Of a DNA stretch of 64,000 nucleotides, positions 42,325 to 49,406 are shown piece after piece. Each line of letters starts with the position of its first letter. The stretch's first letter is position 1. Source of the DNA: Solirubrum koreensis (GTDB lineage: Bacteria > Bacteroidota > Bacteroidia > Cytophagales > Hymenobacteraceae). Under the pieces are notes generated by a model. It saw only the letters and a program-made list of their open reading frames with translations. It ran no database searches and was not told the origin of the DNA. The position numbers and the translations under genes are program-made. The stretch spans positions 186,001-250,000 of the forward strand of contig NZ_BAABHA010000010.1 of assembly GCF_039541855.1 (NCBI RefSeq), read 5' to 3'.

Positions 42325-43337
42325 CAGTAGCGGTTGGTGGTCAGCGCAATGGCGGTTTGGAGTTGCTGAAGGTGTTGTTCCTGAGCCAGCAGGACTTGCT
42401 GGGCCTCGGCCAGCGTAACTTCCTGAAAGCGAATAGAGCCACCCGGCGGCACCTGCGCGAGCGGTGAAAAATCGGCGGTAATTACCTGCGCTAAGCGTGG
42501 GTAACCACCGGTGGTTTGGTGGTCGGCCATGAGCACGATGGGGGCACCATTGGCCGGGACCTGCACCGTGCCGAAGGTAACGGCGCTGGAAAGAATTTCC
42601 TGCGGCGTGTGCTGCTCCATTCGCGGACCGTTCAGGCGGTAGCCCATGCGGTCGGAGTGGGAACTGAGGGTGAATTCCTGCTGCCAGAAAGCCTTCTGGC
42701 TTTCCTCGGTAAACGCGTGGTACTCGGGCCCGTGCACCGCTCGAACGATGGTGGTGCTGCCCGCTCGGCTGGGTTGCTGCAAGGGCCCCGCAAACCACGA
42801 AGCCGCTTGCCACAGCTGCTCTGTTTCGGGAGCGGTTACGCTGCGCCGCAGCCTTTGACTTGATGCCGATGCTTCACCAACGGGCAGTTGGTCGCTGGCT
42901 TGTAAAGCGCGGCCCTGAAAACCACCGATGCCGGCCCGCAGGTACGTGGCCCGGCTACCCAGTATTTCCTCGGTAGCCAGACCCCCGGCCACGGCCACGT
43001 AAGCCCAACGGCCCTGGCGTGGGGCGCTGAAGGCTAATTCGCAGCCGGCCGCCACGGCAACGGACCGCCACATGGGCAGCGGAGTGCCGTTCAGCGTGGG
43101 AGCAAGGTCGGCCCCCGTAATTGCTATCAGGCATTCGGTTTCAAGGCGAAGCCGGGGGCCGGGCCAGGTACACTCCAGCGCCGCGGCCGTGCTGGCGTTG
43201 CCCACCAGTAAGTTGCCCAGGCGCAGCGCTACGCCGTCCATGGGGCCGCTTATAATTACGCCGGCCTGGCGGTAACCGAAGCGGCCCGCGTCCTGCACGG
43301 TCGTCAGCAAACCGGAACTCAGTACGCTAATGCTCAT
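42324..43337 (-). CDS. pxpC: 5-oxoprolinase subunit C (biotin-dependent carboxylase-like)
   Basis: A 337-residue PxpC. It starts MSISVLSSGLLTTVQDAGRFGYRQAGVIISGPMDGVALRLGN and has the family elements ALECTWPGPRL, ITGADLAPTLNG, YVAVAGGL, the SHSDRMGYRLNGPRM block and APIVLMADHQTTGGYPRLAQVI. With PxpB it forms the part that phosphorylates the substrate. The start overlaps the end of pxpB by 11 bases; the open frame further up to 43457 only shadows pxpB. Confidence 0.95.
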   Translation of the reverse strand: MSISVLSSGLLTTVQDAGRFGYRQAGVIISGPMDGVALRLGNLLVGNASTAAALECTWPGPRLRLETECLIAITGADLAPTLNGTPLPMWRSVAVAAGCELAFSAPRQGRWAYVAVAGGLATEEILGSRATYLRAGIGGFQGRALQASDQLPVGEASASSQRLRRSVTAPETEQLWQAASWFAGPLQQPSRAGSTTIVRAVHGPEYHAFTEESQKAFWQQEFTLSSHSDRMGYRLNGPRMEQHTPQEILSSAVTFGTVQVPANGAPIVLMADHQTTGGYPRLAQVITADFSPLAQVPPGGSIRFQEVTLAEAQQVLLAQEQHLQQLQTAIALTTNRY

Positions 43338-44043
43338 GCTGCTGGAGTTCTTCGTATTCAGCTGCCGAAATGGGCACAAACCGCAGGCGCTGCCCGGCGC
43401 GGAGCAAGCTGGGCGAGTCGGCCTCGAGGGTAAACAGGCGCAGGGGCGTGCGCCCAATCAGCTGCCAGCCGCCGGGCGTGGGCAGCGAGTAAATGCCGGT
43501 TTGCGGGCCCGCAATGCCCACCGAACCGGCCGGGACCAGCGGGCGGGGCTGCGGCTTACGGGGCGTGGCCAGCTGCGCGGGCATTCCGCCGAGATAGGGG
43601 AAGCCGGGCGCGAAGCCAATCATGTACACCAGGTAATCGGGCTGGCTGTGCAGGCGGATGATTTCCTCCGGGCTAAGGCCGGTGTGCTGCGCTACTTCGG
43701 CTAGGTCGGGGCCGTACGGACCGCCGTAGCACACGGGTACTTCCACTACTTGCGGCGGGGCCAGTTCATCGGCAGGAGGCACCCTGGGCAAAAGGGCTTG
43801 CAAGTGCTCAGCTACGTGGGCGTACGGATCGGGGTGGCCGTTCTGCCGAATCTGCCAGGGGTTGTAGAAAACGGTGAGCGTGGTAAAGGCCGGCACGTAC
43901 TCGATCAGGCCCGGAAACGGGTGCAGGTCGAGGAAAGCGGCCACGGCCTGAATGGTGCGGTGCGTTTGCTCGCTAATTTCGTCGCCGAACTGCAGCACCA
44001 GCGCGGCGTCGCCGAGGGGAAAAAGCTGCACCGGATACCGCAT
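43327..44043 (-). CDS. pxpB: 5-oxoprolinase subunit B (allophanate-hydrolase-like)
   Basis: A 238-residue PxpB, first gene of the operon pxpB-pxpC-pxpA-transporter. It has FPLGDAALVLQFGD, PGLIEYVPAFTTLTVFYNP, VPVCYGGPYGPDLAEVAQHTGLSPEEIIRLHSQPDYLVYMIGFAPGFPYLGGMP, then VPAGSVGIAGPQTGIYSLPTPGGWQLIGRTP, the conserved cyclophilin-like end of KipI-type proteins. It is divergent from the aminopeptidase gene, with about 80 bases between for both promoters. Confidence 0.96.
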   Translation of the reverse strand: MRYPVQLFPLGDAALVLQFGDEISEQTHRTIQAVAAFLDLHPFPGLIEYVPAFTTLTVFYNPWQIRQNGHPDPYAHVAEHLQALLPRVPPADELAPPQVVEVPVCYGGPYGPDLAEVAQHTGLSPEEIIRLHSQPDYLVYMIGFAPGFPYLGGMPAQLATPRKPQPRPLVPAGSVGIAGPQTGIYSLPTPGGWQLIGRTPLRLFTLEADSPSLLRAGQRLRFVPISAAEYEELQQHEH

Positions 44044-44124
44044 AGCTGAGGTCGGCTGCCGCGTGGGCGTGGGCCGAATGAAATACGTAGGAAACTTTCA
44101 CGGCGCTAGAACCGTCGGACGAGC

Positions 44125-46731
44125 ATGAAATATAGCAAGTATGCGCGCAGGGGCACCGGTTGGCTCGCGCTGGGACTCATGGCCTGCACCAAAGGCCTGG
44201 TGGTTTCCGATGCTCCGCCCGCCGCGCCCGCGGCCGAAGTAGCCGTGGTGCCGGGCGTGAGCGAGGAGCTTGCCGCCGACCGCACCCGCCGCGTTTCCCG
44301 CCTGGGCTATGAGCTGCAGCTGGCCATTCCGGAAAGCAAAACGGCCGACATTCGGGCTTCCGAAACCGTGCGTTTTCATCTCGCCGATGCCCGCCAGCCG
44401 GTGCAGCTGGATTTCAAAGAGCTGACCTCGAACCTGAAAAGCGTAACGGTTAATGGCCAGTCCGTGGCCATCGACCACCGCCAGGAGCACCTGGTGCTGC
44501 CCGCCGCCAATCTGCGCGTGGGCGCCAACGAAGTCGGCATCGAGTTCATTGCCGGCAACCAGTCGCTTAACCGCAACGAGGACTACCTGTACACGCTGCT
44601 CGTGCCCGACCGCGCCCGCACTGTGTTTCCGGTGTTCGATCAGCCTAACCTCAAGGCTTCCTTTACCCTGAGCCTTACGCTGCCCAGAAACTGGCAGGCT
44701 ATGGCCAACGGCCCGCTGCAGGATTCCACCGTCGCGGCCGCCAGCAAAACCTACCGCTTCGCGCCCTCCGATACCATCAGCACCTACTTGTTCTCGTTTG
44801 CGGCCGGCAAGTTCACGCGCCTCACGCGTACCGTAGCCGGCCGCGAAATGCAGATGCTGCACCGCGAAACCGATAAGGACAAGCTGCGCCTGAGCCTGAA
44901 TCCTATCTTCCAGATTCACGCCGATGCGCTGGCTTTTATGGAAAGCTACACCGGCATTCCGTACCCGTTCCGCAAGTTCGATTTCGTGGTGCTGCCCGAT
45001 TTCCAGTACGGCGGCATGGAGCACGTGGGCGCCATCGACTACAAAGCCAGCACGCTCTTCCTCGACGAAGGAGCTACCCAGGATCAAAAAATAGCCCGCT
45101 CCAGCCTCATCAGCCATGAAACCGCCCACATGTGGTTCGGGGATTTGGTCACCATGCAGTGGTTCAACGACGTGTGGATGAAGGAGGTGTTTGCCAACTT
45201 CATGGCCGATAAAATCACCCAGGTGGCCGTGGCCAACTCGAATTACGACCTCAAGTTCGTTATCGACCACTATCCCGCCGCCTACGGCGTGGACCGCACC
45301 AGCGGCGCCAATCCCATCCGCCAGAACCTGGAAAACCTGAAGGACGCCGGCTCGCTCTACGGCAACATTATTTACCACAAAGCGCCCATTATGATGCGCC
45401 AGCTGGAGCGGCTTATGGGCGAAGACGCGTTCAAGCAAGGCCTGCAGCAGTACCTAAAAACCTACGCCTACCGCAACGCCACCTGGCCCGACCTCATCCA
45501 GATTCTCGACGCCCGCACCCCCGCCGATTTGCAGGCCTGGAACCAGGTGTGGGTAAACCAGCCCGGCCGCCCGGTGTTCGATTACGCGCTGAAAACCAGC
45601 AACGGCAAAATCACCGAGCTGCAGCTCACCCAGCAGGCCGAAGACGGCTCGGAACGGCTCTGGCCCCAGCTGTTTGAGGTGTTGCTGGTGTACCCCGACC
45701 GCGTGAAGGAGCTGACCGTGAACATGGGCCAGCGCCAGGTAGTGGTGCCGCAAGCTGCCGGCGAAGCTGCGCCCACGTTCGTGCTGTTCAACTCTACCGG
45801 CCTCGGCTACGGCGTATTCCCCATCGATAAGCAGCAACTGACATCGGGCCTCACCAAGCTCACGAACCCCGTGGCCCGCGCCGCGGCGTACGTTAATCTG
45901 TACGAGAACATGCTTAACGGCCGCCAGCTCAGCCCGCAGCAACTGCTGGGCGTGTACCGCCAAGCCCTGGCCACCGAGCAGGAGGAGCTGAATATCAAAC
46001 TGATTTCGGGCTACGTGAGCGACATGTTCTGGAAGCTGCTCAAGCCCGCCGAACGCGTGGCCCAAGCTCCGGCGCTGGAAAAGGAGCTGTGGCAGCGCCT
46101 GCAGCAAACCGCGGCGCCCAATTCCAAGAAGTTGCTCTTCAAAACCTACCAGTCGGTAGCGCTGAGCAAAGACGCGGAAAAGCGCCTGTTCCAGATCTGG
46201 CAAACGCAGCAGGCCCCCGCCGGCGTAACGCTCACCGAAGACGACTACACCGCCTTAGCCCTGGCGCTGGCCCTGCGCGACTACCAATCCACCACGCCCA
46301 TTCTGCCCACGCAGCTGGCCCGCATCAAGAACCCCGACCGCCAGAAGCGCATGCTGTTTCTGATGCCGGCCCTGTCGCCCTACGCCGAAACCCGCGACGC
46401 GTTTTTCGCCTCGCTTACCGACGAGCGAAACCGCGAAAAAGAGGCTTGGGTGGTGTCGGCACTGGCGTATCTGCACCACCCGCTGCGCGCTGCTACCTCG
46501 GAGAAATACCTGCCGAAAAGCCTGGAGCTGCTGGAAGAAATTCAGCAGACCGGCGACATTTTCTTCCCGTATTCCTGGCTGCAGGCCACGTTAGGCGCCT
46601 ACCAGACGCCCACGGCCGCCCGCACCGTGCGCGAGTTCCTGGCCGCACATCCGCAGTACAACCCCAAGCTGCGCGCCAAGCTCCTGCAAGCCGCCGACGA
46701 CCTGTTTAGGGCTGAGAAACTGGTGATGTAA
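44125..46731 (+). CDS. M1-family zinc aminopeptidase, secreted or lipoprotein
   Basis: An 868-residue peptidase that removes N-terminal residues from peptides. A short signal ending LALGLMACTKG (C21) suggests a lipoprotein. The M1 N-terminal beta domain follows (about 60-230), then the catalytic domain with GGMEH at 296-300 (usually GxMEN, so the last residue differs) and the zinc site HETAHMWFG (331-339). The third ligand is Glu354, exactly 18 residues after HEXXH. A long helical C-terminal domain (about 560-868) fits the family. The genes on both sides suggest a role in peptide and amino-acid recycling beside 5-oxoprolinase. Confidence 0.94.
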   Translation: MKYSKYARRGTGWLALGLMACTKGLVVSDAPPAAPAAEVAVVPGVSEELAADRTRRVSRLGYELQLAIPESKTADIRASETVRFHLADARQPVQLDFKELTSNLKSVTVNGQSVAIDHRQEHLVLPAANLRVGANEVGIEFIAGNQSLNRNEDYLYTLLVPDRARTVFPVFDQPNLKASFTLSLTLPRNWQAMANGPLQDSTVAAASKTYRFAPSDTISTYLFSFAAGKFTRLTRTVAGREMQMLHRETDKDKLRLSLNPIFQIHADALAFMESYTGIPYPFRKFDFVVLPDFQYGGMEHVGAIDYKASTLFLDEGATQDQKIARSSLISHETAHMWFGDLVTMQWFNDVWMKEVFANFMADKITQVAVANSNYDLKFVIDHYPAAYGVDRTSGANPIRQNLENLKDAGSLYGNIIYHKAPIMMRQLERLMGEDAFKQGLQQYLKTYAYRNATWPDLIQILDARTPADLQAWNQVWVNQPGRPVFDYALKTSNGKITELQLTQQAEDGSERLWPQLFEVLLVYPDRVKELTVNMGQRQVVVPQAAGEAAPTFVLFNSTGLGYGVFPIDKQQLTSGLTKLTNPVARAAAYVNLYENMLNGRQLSPQQLLGVYRQALATEQEELNIKLISGYVSDMFWKLLKPAERVAQAPALEKELWQRLQQTAAPNSKKLLFKTYQSVALSKDAEKRLFQIWQTQQAPAGVTLTEDDYTALALALALRDYQSTTPILPTQLARIKNPDRQKRMLFLMPALSPYAETRDAFFASLTDERNREKEAWVVSALAYLHHPLRAATSEKYLPKSLELLEEIQQTGDIFFPYSWLQATLGAYQTPTAARTVREFLAAHPQYNPKLRAKLLQAADDLFRAEKLVM

Positions 46732-46754
46732 GCATCTGTATAAATCAAACAATA

Positions 46755-46816
46755 AAGACCTTCATGCTGAGCTTGTTGAACCGAAGGAAGACGTAGTCAA
46801 GCATCTCTACCGCTTC
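46755..46816. repeat. left (long) arm of the inverted repeat flanking the Imm50-like gene
   Basis: Begins AAGACCTTCATGCTGAGC and ends AGTCAAGCATCTCTACCG-CTTC. Apart from 19 extra internal bases and a few changes, it is the reverse complement of 47274-47316. The internal part GAACCGAAGGAAGACGTAGT also matches the left outer arm of the repeat at 24228-24275. Confidence 0.85.
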
Positions 46817-46843
46817 GTTACTCCTCTGTAACCGATAAACCTG

Positions 46844-47275
46844 ATGAGCACTACCTCGACGTGGATTGAGCACCTTGTGAATCCCAAAACGATAACGAGT
46901 ATTTACACAACGGAACCACCATCATTAGCACAAGTACACTTGTCTGAGGTGTCGATTGTTTGTGGCAGTGACCTACAATGTAGACTCCACTTCGACTTGA
47001 AAGATTTTCCTGCTGACGCCCCAATCAAATGGGTACAGCGGAAATGCAATACAGTTCAACTAAGCCTGAACCTGATTCAAATTGAGCTAACCCAGTGCAC
47101 TATACCCAGCGGAAGCGGCATTGGAGACTTGATTATCATACACGATGGGACACGCTTTCATATAACCTTCACCACCCAGCCGCAAGGAGTCGTTTTTCAA
47201 GCAACGGCTACTTGGATACATGTTGATAACATATCGGGCTATCAAAAAGAACAAGTTTCGTTGAGCGCCCAATGA
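46844..47275 (+). CDS. Imm50-like immunity protein inside an inverted-repeat cassette
   Basis: A 143-residue protein, MSTTSTWIEHLVNPKTITSIY.... The series TEPPSLAQVHLSEVSIVCGSD, LHFDLKDFPADAPIKW, KCNTVQLSLNLIQIELTQC and ATWIHVDNISGY matches what I know of immunity protein family Imm50 (PxLxxVxL, DxxxFPxxPPxKW, FNxVQxxL). Imm50 proteins protect against polymorphic toxins, but no toxin is beside it. G+C is lower (29 of 60 in 46981-47040) than the flanks. The gene lies exactly between two inverted repeats, and its stop codon is part of the right repeat. Confidence 0.8.
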   Translation: MSTTSTWIEHLVNPKTITSIYTTEPPSLAQVHLSEVSIVCGSDLQCRLHFDLKDFPADAPIKWVQRKCNTVQLSLNLIQIELTQCTIPSGSGIGDLIIIHDGTRFHITFTTQPQGVVFQATATWIHVDNISGYQKEQVSLSAQ

Positions 47276-47316
47276 AGCGGTAGAGATGCTTCGACTGCGC
47301 TCAGTATGAAGGTCTT
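47274..47316. repeat. right (short) arm of the inverted repeat flanking the Imm50-like gene
   Basis: Begins GAAGCGGTAGAGATGCTTCG and ends TATGAAGGTCTT. It overlaps the stop codon of the Imm50-like gene on one side and that of def on the other. Its core CTTCGACTGCGCTCAGTAT is of the same family as the inner repeat at 24299-24398. Confidence 0.85.
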
Positions 47317-47851
47317 AACGCCCGTAAGGACTATCGGCCTTAAACTGCCGCTCGAACTCTTCGCGGGAGCAAATCGACTTTACGTCCACCATGCGGTCCA
47401 GAGTTAAAATGCCGTCGAGGTGGTCGATTTCGTGCTGCAGCAGCTCGGCCAGGTCGTCTTCGCGGCCGGCGTAGGTTTCGTGCCAGTTGCCGGCCAGGTC
47501 CTGGTAGCGCACCGTTATCCATTCGTGGCGCTCCACCTGCAGGAAGATCGACAGGAAGGACAGGCACGCGTCCCACACCACCATCGTTTCGGGGCTGCGG
47601 TCGATGATGCTGGGGTTGATGAGCGGCCACGCTTCGCGCCCCGGCAGGCGCAGCAGAATAACCCGTTGCAGCTCCCCAATTTGCGGTGCTGCAATGGCGC
47701 GACCGTAGCCCGTGGTTTCGCGCCAGTGCGCTACCGTATCGGTCAGGTCTTGTACTAGGGCGGCTACGTCCGGTGTGGTTGGGTCAGGAACGGGCTGAGC
47801 CACAGCGCGCAGAAGCGGGTGGCCGAGCTGAAGTACGTCGCGAATGGGCAT
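47315..47851 (-). CDS. def: peptide deformylase
   Basis: A 178-residue metalloenzyme that removes the formyl group from new proteins. The motifs are GRAIAAPQIG (50-59, usual GxGxAAPQxG), DACLS (94-98, usual EGCLS) with metal ligand Cys96, and QHEIDHLDG (139-147) with the two His ligands and the catalytic Glu141. The Glu-Gly to Asp-Ala change in motif 2 marks it as a divergent form, perhaps a second deformylase. It follows the amidohydrolase gene by 9 bases, and its stop codon touches the inverted repeat. Confidence 0.92.
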   Translation of the reverse strand: MPIRDVLQLGHPLLRAVAQPVPDPTTPDVAALVQDLTDTVAHWRETTGYGRAIAAPQIGELQRVILLRLPGREAWPLINPSIIDRSPETMVVWDACLSFLSIFLQVERHEWITVRYQDLAGNWHETYAGREDDLAELLQHEIDHLDGILTLDRMVDVKSICSREEFERQFKADSPYGR

Positions 47852-47860
47852 GGCGAAAAG

Positions 47861-49297
47861 CTAGCGGTTTTTAACGGCCTGCACCATAGCGCGCAGGTCC
47901 TGGGCAGTGTACACATTGCCGCGCGATACCACCGTGTGGACCCGCCGCAGGTGGCTGATGTTTTCCAACGGATTGCCGTCGAGCAGCACCACATCGGCGT
48001 CTTTGCCCGCCCGAATAGTGCCGGAACGCTGGTCGGATTTCAGGAACCGTGCGCCGTTAATGGTGGCGGCTTGTAGGGCCTGCGCGGGCGTGAGGCCGGC
48101 TTGTACCAGCAACTCCAATTCGCCCAGCAGCGAGGCGCCGGGGTACACGTAGGAATTGGAAGGGCCGCTGTCGGAACCGGCCAGAATGGTCACGCCGGCG
48201 GCTTGCAGAACCGGAATCAGGGTCATGAATTTGGCGCCGAGCTGCTTGTTAAAGGCGCGCGTAGCCGGGCTTTGCGCCCGGGCGCTGGCAATGCGCCGGG
48301 CGTAGGTGGTTTGAATGCCGGGCGCAATGTAGGCCAGCATGGTGTCGCGGGAATGGTCGGTTTCGGGTAGTTCCGTCAGCAGCTTCTGAATGAAGAGCGT
48401 GGGCACTACGGCCGTGCGGCGCTTGGCCAGCAGCCGGAAGGTTTCCTGAGCTACGGCGGGGTCGTAGGTGCGCAGTACGGCCGGCAGCACCGCAAACAGG
48501 CCCAGCGGCTTGCTCGTGCCCAGGCTGTTGCGTACGGCCGTGGTAATGCTGTCTTCCCTGGCAGAACAGGCTTTGAGCAGGTAATACAGGTGCTCGGTAG
48601 CATCCAGCCCGCGCTCGGAGGCCTCGCGCAGTGTGGCCGTGTAAGGCATGTGGCCGGTGGTGGTGAGGCCCCGCTTTTCAGCGGCCGCAATGGCGTTCAG
48701 AAACGCGTCCCGCGAAATAGTGCTTTCGTAGAGCTTCACGTAATCGACGCGCAGCTTCTGGAGTGAGTCGAGGGCCCGTTCGATTTGCGCCGGTGTTTCT
48801 ATTTCCAACGAGCCGGCCCAAAAGGCTTTCGGACCATCGAGCTTGGGGCCGGAGGTGAAAATGCGCGGCCCGGCCAGCTGCCCGGCCTCCATTTGCTGGC
48901 GCCAGCGGTACACGGCCGGCGTCAGGTCGCCGCCCGCGTCGCGCACGGTGGTAATGCCGTGGGCCAGGTACAGCGGCAGCAAGTTGCGGTTGGCGTTAGT
49001 GAGCGAGTCGCCACCACGGAAGTGCACGTGCATGTCCCACAAGCCCGGCATCAGGTAGCGGCCCTGCGCATCAATGGTGCGGGTTGCCGGTGGAGGCGTA
49101 GCGGCCGACTTGCTTATCCGCTCGATACGGCCTTGGCGGATGCACACCGTTTGGTCGGGCAGCAGACGGCCGGTTTCCACGTCCACCACGTTGGCGTGGG
49201 CAATAACCACATCGTAGCCGCGCTGGGAGGTACTGCCGGCGCAACCGCAAAGCAGAAGGGCCAGCGTGCCGGTTAGAAAGGAAGGGGGAAACCGCAT
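47861..49297 (-). CDS. amidohydrolase-superfamily lipoprotein (imidazolonepropionase-like)
   Basis: A 478-residue exported metal-dependent hydrolase. The lipobox LLLCGCAGST is near 17-22. Metal-site elements are MPGLWDMHVHFRGG (HxH), the strand Lys region DYVKLYESTIS, TTGHMPYTA and ILAGSDSGPSN with the Asp ligand. The end ARFLKSDQRSGTIRAGKDADVVLLDGNPLENI is typical of secreted amidohydrolases of this group, some of which are dipeptidases. The substrate is unknown. It is in an operon with def. Confidence 0.92.
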   Translation of the reverse strand: MRFPPSFLTGTLALLLCGCAGSTSQRGYDVVIAHANVVDVETGRLLPDQTVCIRQGRIERISKSAATPPPATRTIDAQGRYLMPGLWDMHVHFRGGDSLTNANRNLLPLYLAHGITTVRDAGGDLTPAVYRWRQQMEAGQLAGPRIFTSGPKLDGPKAFWAGSLEIETPAQIERALDSLQKLRVDYVKLYESTISRDAFLNAIAAAEKRGLTTTGHMPYTATLREASERGLDATEHLYYLLKACSAREDSITTAVRNSLGTSKPLGLFAVLPAVLRTYDPAVAQETFRLLAKRRTAVVPTLFIQKLLTELPETDHSRDTMLAYIAPGIQTTYARRIASARAQSPATRAFNKQLGAKFMTLIPVLQAAGVTILAGSDSGPSNSYVYPGASLLGELELLVQAGLTPAQALQAATINGARFLKSDQRSGTIRAGKDADVVLLDGNPLENISHLRRVHTVVSRGNVYTAQDLRAMVQAVKNR

Positions 49298-49406
49298 GTC
49301 AAGATCAGAAAAGCACGAAATAGCCCGAGAAGGTAGTGCAGAAACCGCGTTTAGGCTGAGTGGTTAAGCCGATAGTAACACTTGCAGGGTTAAATCGGCT
49401 GCGCGG

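Noticed and set aside
41539..42813. A longer 424-residue version of PxpA
   Set aside because: The added N-terminus is out-of-frame reading of pxpC; the family start is at 42324.
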